Source: an uncultured Roseibium sp. | GTDB lineage: Bacteria > Pseudomonadota > Alphaproteobacteria > Rhizobiales > Stappiaceae | Assembly: GCF_963669205.1 (NCBI RefSeq) | Contig: NZ_OY769915.1 | Span: 3,756,001-3,820,000, forward strand | Direction: 5' to 3' | Length of the DNA stretch: 64,000 nucleotides | Shown here: positions 11,280 through 20,729 of the stretch, piece after piece | How the letters are laid out: every line of letters begins with the position of its first letter | Numbering within the stretch: the first letter of the stretch is position 1 | Position numbers and translations under genes: made by a program | The notes under the pieces: model-generated | The model's database searches: none | What the model was told of the DNA's origin: nothing | The model's input: only the letters and a program-made list of their open reading frames with translations

Positions 11280-13694
11280 CTAGAGCTGATCCGCGCTGCC
11301 GTCGCCGCCCTCGTCCGGGTCGAAGATACCCGCAGCCCCACCGCCGGCCGCCGCCGCCTGGATAGCAGCCTGTACGGCGGCCTTCGCTCCCTGCGGCGTC
11401 ACGTCGCCCTCTTCTCCGTCCGCGCCTTTCTCGCCCGCGACCCGCACAGTGACCTGGCGGTGCGCGAACTTGATGCCGTTCTGTTCGAACATGTCACGCA
11501 AGCCGGCGTAGACAATCTTGCGCAACTCGAACTGCTTGCCCGGTTTTGTGGTGAATTTCACGCGCGCGATCATCGCGGAATCTTCCATCGACATGATGCC
11601 CTGGGACTTCAGCGGCGCCAGGAACATCGGCCCGTAATACTCGTCCTGCAACAGCTCCTTGCCGAAATTCTTGATCAGCTTGCGCATCTTTTCGACATCC
11701 GTGTCGTAGGTAACCCGGAAGGCAAGTTTCATGACCGCCCAGTCTCTCGAGAAGTTCTCGACCTGCTGGATCTCGCCGAAGGGTATCGTTGTCAGAGCGC
11801 CGCGGTGATGCCGCAGCTGCATCGAGCGGATGGAGATCTTCTCGACCACGCCCTTCGCACTGCCGATATCGATATACTCCCCTTTCCGGAAGGCATCGTC
11901 GAGCAGGTAGAACGCGCCCGAGAAAATGTCCCTGATAAGGGTCTGGGCACCAAAGCCGATCGCAAGACCGACGACACCGGCACCGGCGAACAGGGGTGCA
12001 ATGTTCACCCCGAGCTCCGAAAGCACCACCATCGCGCCGATGACGACGATTGTGATGAGCAGGAAGTTCCGGAAAATCGGCAGCAGCGTTGCAATCCGGC
12101 TTTCGCCTGCTCCGCCAACTTCGACCTCCTCGTCTTCTTCCGCCGGCGCCTCCTTGGCGATCTGGCGGTCGATGACGATCTTGACCGACTCGTAGGCCAT
12201 GTAGCCGAGGAAGGTGACCAGCAGGACTTCCACGAAGGACCCGATCAGCGAACTGCTTCCTGCAAGCGGAAGTCCCCACCAGGATGCAAGCACATCCACG
12301 GACCCGAAGAGAACGATGATCACCGCGCCCTTGTCGAACAGGTCACGGAACGGAGACCTTTGCGCCTCGCGCTCCGCAGCTTCGGCACGCGCCTGCGCCA
12401 GCGCGCTCTCCGCGTCTTCGTGATGGCCTTCGCTTTCGTCCGCCCGCTGAATGTCCTCGGCGATTTTCGCCTGTGCATCGGCCGTGTCGAGGCGGGGAAG
12501 CAGCAGCTTGTCGATGACCAGAACCAGGAGACCGTAGACGATTGCCGCCAGGAGCATCACCTGAAGCGGTGCGCCGACCAGACCGGTCGCGTCGGGAAGG
12601 TCAAGAAGGATGCGGACCGCGGAAATGCCCCACGCGATGAGGAAATAGATCACGGCGACAAAATGCCAGACATTCGCCAGCACCTTGCGCCACATCGGGG
12701 CCTCGTTTCCGGCCTCTCCCCGGATCAGCCGGGCAATCACTTTCCGATAGGCGACGGAAATGCCGATCAGAATAATCATGGAGAGTGCGGACGCCGCAAT
12801 CAGCGCGATCTTGTGGGCGTCCCGCGAAAGTCCGAGCCGCTCCATCCAGAGGCAGAAGCCGACCGCAAACAGGGAGACGGCACCGCCGACGACCAGGGAC
12901 CTGTAGAGACTGCCGGCCTCCACACTCGTCAGGTGCAAAAGCCGGTGGCTCTCAGCGTCCGGCACAAGCACGTTGAGAAAGATGATACGCAGAACCGCGA
13001 AGGCCGAGATGACGCTGAACACCACCAGCGCCGTCTGGTTGGCCGCCTGCAGCCCCGATCCGACCATGAGGTAGACAACGACTGCCACGCCGAAGAACAG
13101 CGCGACACCGACAAGCATCAGCAGGGCGCGCAGGTAGAGATAAATGATCTTGTCCGACCGGCTATAGACATCTTCCCGGTACATGCCCATGAACTGGCGC
13201 CGGCCCCAGCGGGCCAGGAGCGTCATGGCAAGCACGCCGAAAATGACACCTGCGGCGATATCGACAAGGGCCGTCGGTATCCAGCTCAAGCCCAGTCCTT
13301 CGCCTTCGGCGCGCAAGGTGGAGAGCATCGTCTCGTGAATGTCGGGTATCTCTCCCAGAATGGTCCGGAACACGTCCCGCGCGGAAACAGCGTGATCCAC
13401 GAACTCGTCGACGTTCTGGATCAGGCCGGTTTCCTGCGCCTCGACAGGCGGCTCTCCGGATGTCTTTTCTGCCCCCGCTTCGGCGGTTTCCGCCGTGTCC
13501 GTCCCGTCGGTCGCGTCGTCTTTGCCCGATGCGATACCGGTGACGATACCGGTTATTCCCTGCGCCTGCGCTGATGTCGCGCCTTGATGCAAGCTGGTGG
13601 AAAGGACCATCAGAGCAGCTGCAAGGCAAATCGCCGCGCGCATCATGATCAGCCGAAAAACACTCTGATGAAGTGGGATTTTGTTCTTTTGCAT
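11280..13694 (-). CDS. large mechanosensitive ion channel, MscS family
   Basis: An 804-residue inner-membrane channel. A signal-like hydrophobic stretch near residues 16-45 (AAICLAAALMVLSTS) is followed by a periplasmic segment and around ten membrane helices between about 140 and 560. The MscS pore and beta domain lie near 560-660: GVVGLAIGFGAQTLIRDIFSG, then YIDIGSAKGVVEKISIRSM and TTIPFGEIQQVENFSRDW. The charged insert EDIQRADESEGHHEDAES near 410 may be coiled coil. This size places it with the MscK/YbiO-like osmotic channels rather than small MscS. It has no obvious operon partner. The start at 13694 is the first ATG; 13646 is possible. Confidence 0.9.
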   Translation of the reverse strand: MQKNKIPLHQSVFRLIMMRAAICLAAALMVLSTSLHQGATSAQAQGITGIVTGIASGKDDATDGTDTAETAEAGAEKTSGEPPVEAQETGLIQNVDEFVDHAVSARDVFRTILGEIPDIHETMLSTLRAEGEGLGLSWIPTALVDIAAGVIFGVLAMTLLARWGRRQFMGMYREDVYSRSDKIIYLYLRALLMLVGVALFFGVAVVVYLMVGSGLQAANQTALVVFSVISAFAVLRIIFLNVLVPDAESHRLLHLTSVEAGSLYRSLVVGGAVSLFAVGFCLWMERLGLSRDAHKIALIAASALSMIILIGISVAYRKVIARLIRGEAGNEAPMWRKVLANVWHFVAVIYFLIAWGISAVRILLDLPDATGLVGAPLQVMLLAAIVYGLLVLVIDKLLLPRLDTADAQAKIAEDIQRADESEGHHEDAESALAQARAEAAEREAQRSPFRDLFDKGAVIIVLFGSVDVLASWWGLPLAGSSSLIGSFVEVLLVTFLGYMAYESVKIVIDRQIAKEAPAEEDEEVEVGGAGESRIATLLPIFRNFLLITIVVIGAMVVLSELGVNIAPLFAGAGVVGLAIGFGAQTLIRDIFSGAFYLLDDAFRKGEYIDIGSAKGVVEKISIRSMQLRHHRGALTTIPFGEIQQVENFSRDWAVMKLAFRVTYDTDVEKMRKLIKNFGKELLQDEYYGPMFLAPLKSQGIMSMEDSAMIARVKFTTKPGKQFELRKIVYAGLRDMFEQNGIKFAHRQVTVRVAGEKGADGEEGDVTPQGAKAAVQAAIQAAAAGGGAAGIFDPDEGGDGSADQL

Positions 13695-13791
13695 TTGAGC
13701 CCCATGCGAGTCGCGTTAAGTCCCCCGCCCCTGTTAAGCACGGTTCCGGCTGATTTTAAAGAATCGTTAAAATGCGCAGGGGATTTCGCGC

Positions 13792-13819
13792 AAAAAAAAA
13801 ACCCGGCTGTTCCGCCGGG
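13792..13819 (-). terminator. intrinsic terminator of the DUF2336 gene
   Basis: Stem CCCGGC / GCCGGG with a 6-base loop followed on the minus strand by ten T. It lies 27 bp beyond the DUF2336 stop. Confidence 0.88.
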
Positions 13820-13846
13820 CATTTCGCGCTGCGTCCGGGGCTGGTC

Positions 13847-14932
13847 TCAGGCGACGACTTTCTTGTCCCAATGCGCCATTTTCCGCTTGGCTTCGGAAAC
13901 CGTCATGCGGCTGAACAGCGACATTGCGGCCACGCGCCCCTCCGGCGTGAGCCGATGTCGCCACGGGCCGATGGACAACAGCCCGCTGACGGAAATTGAC
14001 GAGAATCCGAAGCTCTTCGCCAGGACGATAAACGGCTCCGGATTTGGACTCACCATGCAATGGCTGAGTTCCGCCACTTCCACTCGCATGATGAAGGCAA
14101 GCGTCGCCACGGCTTCCGCAAAGCGGTCCTCGGAGCAGAAACGGCGCAATGCCGCTTCGTTCACCATCCCGCGTTTTGCAAGCAGCAGCACGCGCGCCCT
14201 GGCTGTCTTGAAGTCGTATTTTCCGAGCCAGTACTGGTTCGACATGTGCTGAGCGGCAATGTCGGCAGCCTCACCGACCCGCTCTGCCTCTTCGCCGCGC
14301 CCGGCGTCGCGGAGCTTTTTACGGACCTCTTCGCTGGCAATTGCAACCAGGTCCGCGATATGCGCCTCGGCAAGATCGCCGCGTTCACTGAGGAAATTCT
14401 GCAGGGTTGCGTCCGATGCGGCATCATTGATGAGAGACTTCATGGACGTATCGGACAAGGTGGCACCGTCATTGCCGGCAACCCTGCGCTTCACTTTCAG
14501 ATCACCCTGCTGAACCAGTATGTCGGTCACACCGACCGAGAGCACCTCGCGTTGTGCGATCGCCAGGCAGTGCGAGTTGCCGCGCTTCTCAGCTATCTTG
14601 ATAAGGTCTTCGTCATCGAGAACGGTCGAGCGGACAAGGATCGGTTCGGCGATCGAGATCTCATCGTCCGCGAGACGGCGGATCGTGTCCCGCGGTCCAC
14701 GCTTCAGGCCCGACATCTGCTCGGCGACATAACGGCGGACTTCGCCCTCCACCATATCCACCAGACGCAGCAACACGCTGTCATATATTCCGACCTGTTC
14801 GTCGGAGCAGCGTTCCGAAGTCAACGCAAACAGCGCGGCGACATGCTTGGCCAGCTCCGCCTTGCGGGCGTTTCCTGCTTCGCCAGTAAGCTCCGAAAAG
14901 TTCACCAGTTCTGTTTTCAACGCTTCACTCAT
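13847..14932 (-). CDS. DUF2336 domain-containing protein
   Basis: A 361-residue, largely helical cytoplasmic protein. The pattern RLADDEISIAEPILVRSTVLDDEDLIKIA near residue 90, followed by repeated short helices (SHCLAIAQRE, VGVTDILVQQGD), matches DUF2336, a HEAT-like family widespread in alphaproteobacteria whose role is unknown. No catalytic motif or membrane segment is visible. I chose ATG 14932; a TTG at 14956 gives eight extra residues. The gene is isolated, preceded by an AT-rich stretch and closed by a strong terminator. Confidence 0.85.
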   Translation of the reverse strand: MSEALKTELVNFSELTGEAGNARKAELAKHVAALFALTSERCSDEQVGIYDSVLLRLVDMVEGEVRRYVAEQMSGLKRGPRDTIRRLADDEISIAEPILVRSTVLDDEDLIKIAEKRGNSHCLAIAQREVLSVGVTDILVQQGDLKVKRRVAGNDGATLSDTSMKSLINDAASDATLQNFLSERGDLAEAHIADLVAIASEEVRKKLRDAGRGEEAERVGEAADIAAQHMSNQYWLGKYDFKTARARVLLLAKRGMVNEAALRRFCSEDRFAEAVATLAFIMRVEVAELSHCMVSPNPEPFIVLAKSFGFSSISVSGLLSIGPWRHRLTPEGRVAAMSLFSRMTVSEAKRKMAHWDKKVVA

Positions 14933-15377
14933 GCTTCGATACCAATTCTTGCACAAACGCCTGTCAGGGCCCTGATATCGAACATGATTTGGAGAATTAA
15001 AGAAGAAACCAACAGGTTTGAACAGAATGTAACTGTCTTTTTGACAAATTTACCGAAAATTCGATTTTCATTGCCCAAACCCCCTATAAATTATTGAAAA
15101 ATATAAACCATCCAAATTTTTTCGATCAAATTTCACCTCATATGAAAGAGGAAAAAAATTGTAAATTCGATCGAAAAAAAGATGCTGCGCCTGCGAACAC
15201 GTGACCGTTTGAGAAAGGCCCAGCGCGCGGAAAATTAACGAAAGCCGGTCATCTCCGCAGTTTTGGCAATGGCTGCCATTCACCGGCAAAGCAGTTGATC
15301 GACCCGCCACCGTCAGGCCTGGAGCAATCGGGCGGTTTCGGCGCAAAAATGAATTAAAAAATGTTTTTCTTTTTTTA
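14933..15377. other. AT-rich intergenic region between DUF2336 and a small gene
   Basis: No gene is supported. From about 14990 to 15180 the G+C content falls well below that of the surroundings. It contains the long stem-loop at 15117-15179; the rest (15181-15377) shows no coding signal on either strand. Confidence 0.6.
15117..15179. repeat. long imperfect stem-loop in the AT-rich region
   Basis: TTTTTTCGATC (15117-15127) is repeated inverted at 15169-15179, and after one mismatch five more pairs (AATTT/AAATT) extend the stem to 17 positions around a 29-base loop, which itself holds CCTC/GAGG. No T-run follows on either strand, so it is not a standard terminator. Confidence 0.45.
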
Positions 15378-15429
15378 TTGATCAGATCAAGGCGCTCACC
15401 TAGATTAAAAAAGAAATTTCTTTCTTAAT
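15378..15429 (+). promoter_or_regulatory. promoter and 26-bp palindrome of the small gene at 15443
   Basis: TTGATC (15378-15383) and TAGATT (15401-15406) form a sigma-70-like pair with an exact 17-bp spacer. The -35 lies in a 13-bp palindrome, TTGATCAGATCAA. The segment 15404-15429 is a 26-bp palindrome with one mismatched pair (half-site ATTAARAAAGAAA), covering the -10 and the likely transcription start and ending just before the AGGAGG ribosome site. Confidence 0.6.
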
Positions 15430-15442
15430 ATAGGAGGACCCG

Positions 15443-15679
15443 ATGCCCAAGGTGAACCCGGTTCCGGAACCGCACAGGCCCGGACAGGCCGTGACAAGCC
15501 CGCGCCTGCCTCTTGTCCTGGAGGTTTTGAAGAATTGGCTGGAAAGGCGGCGGCTGCGGCGGTCCCTCAAGAAAATTCCGACGGAACTCCTGAAAGATGT
15601 GCTCCCTGACGGTGAAACGAGCACCCGCGAGCAATTGCGCCGCGAACCGAAACGCGTCGATACCGGTCTCTGGTACTGA
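15443..15679 (+). CDS. DUF1127-like small protein
   Basis: A 78-residue protein with a strong AGGAGG five bases before ATG 15443. After a proline-rich N-terminus (residues 1-22) the part LEVLKNWLERRRLRRSLKKI near residue 26 and ELLKDV near 48 resembles the DUF1127/YjiS core (a tryptophan, an RRRxRR run and a ...LLxDIG-like helix), although the usual DIG is DVL here, so the match is partial. DUF1127 proteins of alphaproteobacteria are small, basic and often stress- or nutrient-regulated; some affect phosphate and carbon balance. The promoter palindrome suggests tight control. Confidence 0.65.
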   Translation: MPKVNPVPEPHRPGQAVTSPRLPLVLEVLKNWLERRRLRRSLKKIPTELLKDVLPDGETSTREQLRREPKRVDTGLWY

Positions 15680-15790
15680 CGGGCCTTCGCTGCACCCAGG
15701 GCGAACTTGTCGCCGCCTTGCGCACCCCGGTCTTCGGGGCCGCTGCTACGGCGCGGAACGCCCCGCCGGGAAACACAGTGAAATCCGCGC

Positions 15791-18700
15791 CTACTCGGCA
15801 GCCTCCAGGAATTCGCCTGCCGTGTCGCGGTGATCGTCACCGTTGCCGGTCTTGTTCAGCTGCTCCATGAGGACGCGCCGCTTGTCCATAGCCTTGTTCA
15901 GGTTGGCTTCCTTGACAGGACCGAACCCTTTGACAAGTTCCGGAACGCGCGCAAGTTCCACCAGCAGACCGTAGTTCACGAACGGCAACCGGTTCAGGAT
16001 TTCAGCGATGTCGGACCGGTACTGCGAGATCAGTGCCCGCTCCGCGCGCCTTTCCGCCGTCCTTCCGAACGGATCGTACCACCTGCCCCTAAGTCCCTTG
16101 AACCCGGCGAGGAGTTTGAACGCACTGAAGATCCACGGGCCGAACGCAATCTTCTCGGGGCGCCCCGTTTTCGGGTCGATCCGGTTCGCGAGAAGCGGCG
16201 GCGCCAGGTGCACCTTGATCGCCTTCGGGTCCTCGAAGCGCTGGAGAACCTTCTTCCGGAAATCCGCATCCGAATAAAGGCGCGCAACCTCGTATTCGTC
16301 CTTGTAGGCCATGACCTTGTAAAGCATGTCGGCGACCGTCTGTGTCAGCCGCAGGGTCCCCGGGCCATTCTGCTCGTCGGCATTCCTGACGGCCTGAACG
16401 AGGTCCCGATAGGTTTCCGCATAGGCCGCATCCTGGTAAAGCGTGAGTTCACTCTCGTGAAGTGCGATCTTTTCGTCAAGGCTGAGCGCCCTGGGGGTTT
16501 CCTGTGACGGCAGCGCACCCAGCAGCTTTTGAGGTTCAGCGGCCAGCACCCGTCCGGCGCGGAAGGCCTTGACGTTGTTGGCAACTGCTGCCCCGTTCAG
16601 CTCGAGCGCGGTTTCGATCGCATAACCGGAAACCGGCAATGCTCCGCTCTGATAGGCCATGCCGACCAGCAGCATGTTGGCGAAGATCGCATCGCCAAGA
16701 AGCTTCTCGGCAATCTCCGCGGCATTCATTGCCAGGTAAGTGCCGGACGCTTCCCTGAGCGCCTTGTCCATGCGTTGCTCATCGAAGGACAGCGTCTGCT
16801 TGAGCACGAATTCCGCGGTGGGCGCAACCTTGGTGTTGGCAACCGTCAGCGTGTGTCCGCGCTGAGCCAGTGAGAGCTGGTCCGCATTGGTTGCAACCAC
16901 CAGATCGCTCGCGATCAGAAGATCGAGGCTCGCGGTCGGAACGCGCGGACCTTCGATCGACCGGTCGCTCGCGGCAAATCGCACGTGCGAGGTCACTGGT
17001 CCGCCCTTCTGGGCAAGCCCGGTCATGTCGAGCGTCGATGCCTGCTTGCCATCCACATGGGCCGCCATGGCAAGGACCGCGCTGATCGTGGTGACACCCA
17101 TACCGCCAATGCCGGCGACCAGCGCATTCCGTGTCCGATCGAGCGTCGGCAAGACCGGTTCGGGCAAGGCGTCGACCATTGCCTCGATGTCCACATCCGC
17201 CTTTTTCGGCTGTCGAAGCGCCGCGCCGTCGATCTCCACGAAAGACGGGCAGAAGCCCTTGATGCAGGAAAAGTCCTTGTTGCAGCTTGACTGGTTGATC
17301 ACGCGCTTTTCGCCGAAAGGCGTTGGCAACGGTTCAACCGAAAGACAGTTCGACTGAACCGAGCAATCGCCACAGCCTTCGCAAACGCGGTCGTTGATGA
17401 AGAGGCGCTTGTCCGGGTCCGGATAGAGACCGCGCTTGCGCCGCCGCCGCTTCTCGGCAGCACAGGTCTGATCATAGACGATGACGGAGACACCCTTGAA
17501 CGACTGCAGGTCCGTCTGCACGTCCATGAGTTCGTCGCGATGGTGAATTTTTGTCCCGGCGGCAACCGGTGTCCATGAGCCGTAGGCCTCCGGATTCTCC
17601 GAAACGACGGCAATACGCTCCACACCTTCCGCCTCGAGCTGCCGCGTGATCTGCGGAACGGTGAGTTGACCGTCGACCTGCTGACCGCCGGTCATTGCGA
17701 CCGCGTCGTTGTACAGGATCTTGTAGGTGATCGGCACGTTCGAGGCGAGCGCCTGGCGGATCGCCAGGATGCCGGAGTGGAAATAGGTTCCGTCGCCGAC
17801 ATTCGCAAAAACATGGCTGTCGCCGGAAAACGGTTGCTGCCCGACCCACAGAACGCCCTCGCCGCCCATGGCGATCTGGCCCTCGGTGGTGCGGCCGGCC
17901 ATTTCGGTCATGGCATGACAGCCGATCCCCGGCATGGAGCGGGAGCCCTCGGGTGTCTTTGTCGAAGTGGAGTGCGGGCAGCCCGAGCAGAAATACGGGA
18001 TGCGCGCGGCGCGCTCTGCGTGGCCCTGCGCCCACATGACCTGTTTCGTCATGCGGTTGGCGACCGCTCCCATTTCCTCCGAAACGACCTCCTGCGGCAG
18101 CCAGGCCATCAGGCCTTTGATCAGTTCGGCGACAGACAGCTCCAGAACGTCGGAGAGGAATGGCGCGCCGTCCGGACGGCGCTTGCCCCAGATTTCGGGG
18201 CGGCTCATTTCCGGCCAGTGATACGAGATCGCCTTGATCTGGGTTTCCATGAAGGCGCGCTTGTGCTCGACAACGAGTAGGCGCTCCGTGCCGCGTGCGA
18301 AGTCGCGTAGGCCCAGCGGTTCCAACGGCCAGGTCATCGCGACCTTGTAGACCGCAAGCCCGATCGATTTTGCAAACTCTTCGCTGACACCCATGAGATT
18401 GAGGGCCTGCAGCAGATCCCTGTAGGCCTTGCCGGATGCGACGATGCCCAGTTTGGCCTGTCCCCTTGTGCCGAATGTCACCCGGTCGAGACCGTTGGTG
18501 CGCACGTAGTTCTGCGCCGCGGGGATCCTCAGGTCGCGCACCAGGCGCTCGGTCTCCAGCCGGTTGCCGAGAAGCAGGTCCCGGTTCTGACGGTAGTCCT
18601 TGCGCGGGTCGCCTTCCAGCGGACGGACAAGCCTCAGCCTGTCGGGAGAGACATTGATGGTGGCGGATGCGTCCATTGTGTCAGCAACGCAGATCAGCGC

Positions 18701-19309
18701 TGTCCAGAGGCTGGTGAAACGGGACATTTCTATCCCGTGGAGGCCATAATCCAGAACATCCTGAATGTCGGACGGGTTGAGCACCGGGATCTCCGCATGC
18801 TCGAAGAAAAACTCGCTCTGCGCGGGAAGAATGGAAGACTTGGCAAGATGGTCGTCACCGGCAAGCGCAAGAACGCCGCCGTTGCGGTCGGTTCCGGAGG
18901 CGTTCGCCTGCCGCAATGCGTCCCCGGCGCGGTCGACGCCAGGCGCCTTTCCGTACCAGATGCCGAATACACCGTCATACTCGGTCGGCCGGCCGACACC
19001 GCCCTCACCGCGCAGTTTCTGGCTCCCCCAGACGGCCGTTGCGCCGAGTTCCTCGTTGACGCCGGGCTTGAACACCACATTGCACCTGTCAAGATGACGG
19101 CGCGCCCGCATCAGTTCCGTATCATATCCGGCAAGGGGCGAACCGCGGTATCCCGAGATGAAACCACCCGACTTCAGACCGGCCTGACGATCCAGCTCGG
19201 CGCGTTCGAGTGCAAGCCGCACGAGCGCCTGAATGCCGGTCAGGTAGACCTGTCCATCCGTTGCGACATACTTGTCCTCCAGCGACACGGTGGGCATATG
19301 AACGTTCAT
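15791..19309 (-). CDS. indolepyruvate ferredoxin oxidoreductase, fused alpha-beta type
   Basis: Oxidatively decarboxylates aryl-pyruvates, such as indolepyruvate from amino-acid transamination, to aryl-acetyl-CoA and reduces ferredoxin. The 1172 residues are full length for the fused aerobic form. The alpha part has GYRGSPLAGYD near residue 53, CSGCPHSTSTKTPEGS near 440 and the thiamine-diphosphate site GDGTYFH..NDAVAMTGGQ near 503-535. Then a ferredoxin-like CEGCGDC near 643 and the gamma-type domain GIGGMGVTTISAVLA near 733 follow, and a C-terminal domain usual in this family. ATG 19309 has an AGGAGGA site. The divergent Lrp-family gene is the probable regulator. Confidence 0.93.
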   Translation of the reverse strand: MNVHMPTVSLEDKYVATDGQVYLTGIQALVRLALERAELDRQAGLKSGGFISGYRGSPLAGYDTELMRARRHLDRCNVVFKPGVNEELGATAVWGSQKLRGEGGVGRPTEYDGVFGIWYGKAPGVDRAGDALRQANASGTDRNGGVLALAGDDHLAKSSILPAQSEFFFEHAEIPVLNPSDIQDVLDYGLHGIEMSRFTSLWTALICVADTMDASATINVSPDRLRLVRPLEGDPRKDYRQNRDLLLGNRLETERLVRDLRIPAAQNYVRTNGLDRVTFGTRGQAKLGIVASGKAYRDLLQALNLMGVSEEFAKSIGLAVYKVAMTWPLEPLGLRDFARGTERLLVVEHKRAFMETQIKAISYHWPEMSRPEIWGKRRPDGAPFLSDVLELSVAELIKGLMAWLPQEVVSEEMGAVANRMTKQVMWAQGHAERAARIPYFCSGCPHSTSTKTPEGSRSMPGIGCHAMTEMAGRTTEGQIAMGGEGVLWVGQQPFSGDSHVFANVGDGTYFHSGILAIRQALASNVPITYKILYNDAVAMTGGQQVDGQLTVPQITRQLEAEGVERIAVVSENPEAYGSWTPVAAGTKIHHRDELMDVQTDLQSFKGVSVIVYDQTCAAEKRRRRKRGLYPDPDKRLFINDRVCEGCGDCSVQSNCLSVEPLPTPFGEKRVINQSSCNKDFSCIKGFCPSFVEIDGAALRQPKKADVDIEAMVDALPEPVLPTLDRTRNALVAGIGGMGVTTISAVLAMAAHVDGKQASTLDMTGLAQKGGPVTSHVRFAASDRSIEGPRVPTASLDLLIASDLVVATNADQLSLAQRGHTLTVANTKVAPTAEFVLKQTLSFDEQRMDKALREASGTYLAMNAAEIAEKLLGDAIFANMLLVGMAYQSGALPVSGYAIETALELNGAAVANNVKAFRAGRVLAAEPQKLLGALPSQETPRALSLDEKIALHESELTLYQDAAYAETYRDLVQAVRNADEQNGPGTLRLTQTVADMLYKVMAYKDEYEVARLYSDADFRKKVLQRFEDPKAIKVHLAPPLLANRIDPKTGRPEKIAFGPWIFSAFKLLAGFKGLRGRWYDPFGRTAERRAERALISQYRSDIAEILNRLPFVNYGLLVELARVPELVKGFGPVKEANLNKAMDKRRVLMEQLNKTGNGDDHRDTAGEFLEAAE

Positions 19310-19455
19310 CCAGCGTCCTCCTGAAACGTCAATCCGGGCGGCAGCGCCTGTCCGCGCGCCATCTGTAGATTAATATCATCCTTTTCCCGGGCGATTTCTG
19401 TGCTATCGTTACGCTTCCAATCCTTCAGAGCGCACAAAATTTCCTCAAATCAGCA

Positions 19456-19935
19456 ATGACCGATAAAAATCTTCTCGACCCTTCCGACATCCGCGTTTTG
19501 CGAGTCCTTCAACGGGATGCATCCCTTTCGATAGCCGAAGTTGCCAAGGAAGCAGGCATGAGCCAGACGCCCTGCTGGCGGCGGATCAAGCGCCTCAAGG
19601 AACAGGGAATCATCCGGCAGATCACGGCGATCGTGGACCGGGAATCGGTGGGGCTGGGATTTGTCGCGTATTCCTTCGTCAAGCTCGCCGTGCCCAGCCG
19701 GGACAACATGGATACGTTCGACAAGCTCGTGCATCACTGGCCGGAAGTCGTGACCTGCGAGCGCATCACCGGCGCAGTCGACTACCTCATCAAGGTGGTC
19801 ACGGACGACATCAAGACCTATGACAACTTCCTGCGCCTGAAACTGCTCGACAACACACTGGTTTCGGATGTGCAGTCGCGCATCGTGGTGAACACCGTCA
19901 AGGACACGGTCGCGCTCCCGCTCAGGGAAAACTAA
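19456..19935 (+). CDS. Lrp/AsnC family transcriptional regulator
   Basis: A 159-residue feast/famine regulator. Residues 8-65 hold the DNA-binding part (DIRVLRVLQRDASLSIAEVA, then SQTPCWRRIKRLKEQGII), and residues 70-150 the RAM ligand domain (FVAYSFVKLAV, VVTCERITGAVDYLIKVV). It is divergent from the indolepyruvate oxidoreductase gene with a 146-bp shared region, so it probably activates or represses that gene in response to an aromatic amino acid or its keto acid. The target is inference; the family is clear. Confidence 0.92.
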   Translation: MTDKNLLDPSDIRVLRVLQRDASLSIAEVAKEAGMSQTPCWRRIKRLKEQGIIRQITAIVDRESVGLGFVAYSFVKLAVPSRDNMDTFDKLVHHWPEVVTCERITGAVDYLIKVVTDDIKTYDNFLRLKLLDNTLVSDVQSRIVVNTVKDTVALPLREN

Positions 19936-19938
19936 CGC

Positions 19939-19975
19939 TTTTGACGGTTCAGAGACCGGGGTCCGGCCGTCAAAA
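19939..19975 (+). terminator. hairpin after the Lrp gene
   Basis: TTTTGACGG and CCGTCAAAA form a perfect 9-bp stem directly after the Lrp stop codon, with a GC-rich loop. There is no long T-run. A further palindrome (GCCGCGATCGCGGC, 19985-19998) lies between this gene and the convergent PepSY gene. Confidence 0.5.
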
Positions 19976-19999
19976 CGATGCAAGGCCGCGATCGCGGCT

Positions 20000-20281
20000 T
20001 CAGTCCAGTTCAACCTTGATCACCTGCCCGGATCGCGGATCCACCTTTATCTCGTATTTGGTTCCTTCCAGGACGGCCTCGACTTCGATCCGGTTCCGCT
20101 CAACGTCGATTTCCCGGATTTCGTAGCCGCCCGCTTCAAGGGAACCCGCAATCTCCGAAACGGAGTGCCCAAGGGTGTCCCCCACCTCGAACTGGGCGAA
20201 GGCAGCCGAATAGGTCCCGACGGCAATTGCGGCGGCAAGCAACCCGGTCTTCACCGGGCCGGGTGTTTTCAAATGGATCAT
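20000..20281 (-). CDS. secreted PepSY domain protein
   Basis: A 93-residue protein with a signal peptide (KTGLLAAAIAVGTYSAAFAQ, cut after AFA near residue 28). The mature part, about 65 residues, is a single PepSY unit: SEIAGSLEAGGYEIREIDVE, then EVEAVLEGTKYEIKVDPRSGQVIKVELD. PepSY units are thought to modulate peptidases or sense the envelope; no partner gene is adjacent. ATG 20281 has a GGAGAT site. The protein is small for secreted PepSY proteins but complete. Confidence 0.85.
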   Translation of the reverse strand: MIHLKTPGPVKTGLLAAAIAVGTYSAAFAQFEVGDTLGHSVSEIAGSLEAGGYEIREIDVERNRIEVEAVLEGTKYEIKVDPRSGQVIKVELD

Positions 20282-20526
20282 GACCGATCTCCTCACTGCT
20301 ACCGGCACCGTGCCGGCCAACAGCCTCAAGATGGGGGCCTCCCGCGCAGAGCCTAATTAAAGATAGTCCATGAAAGCCGGACACTTGGAACAGGATCGAC
20401 AGGATTGAAGTCGCATCCTGATCCACTTCTGTCCGGTCTAAAAACACATTCGAACTCTTGTCTCTGAGAAAACAAAAATAATTCCACGCGCTGCCAAATC
20501 GCGATACGAAATTGCTTCCTCGATTT

Positions 20527-20656
20527 GTCGTCCCGGTTTGCCGCACGCGCGGCAAGACCGGGAACCGGCACTCCATGTGGCCGAAGGTTGAAAAAAGAAG
20601 GAGAAACAGGTGGTTACTGGGTTCCAGCTTTCCGCTGCGCTTCTGCCGGAATGACA
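20527..20656. repeat. diverged copy of a palindromic intergenic repeat
   Basis: Starts GTCGTCCCGG and ends CCGGAATGAC, so the outer ends are inverted, with an inner GC-rich hairpin (CCCGGTTTGCC...GGCAAGACCGGG). It is related to the repeat units at 31291-31425 and 43711-44460. The rest of the 20282-20729 gap shows no gene. Confidence 0.6.
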
Positions 20657-20729
20657 AGTCCATTGACTGCGGATCGCCTCAATAGATCATTACCGAGTTA
20701 AACCGGACAGCAGTGATCCCCAGCCGGCT

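Noticed and set aside
11460..13574. A 704-codon open frame opposite the MscS gene
   Set aside because: Same shadow effect; the real protein on the other strand has clear membrane helices and the MscS domain.
15378..15390. FNR/Anr box (TTGAT...ATCAA)
   Set aside because: The spacing is three bases rather than four, and the site coincides with the -35 element.
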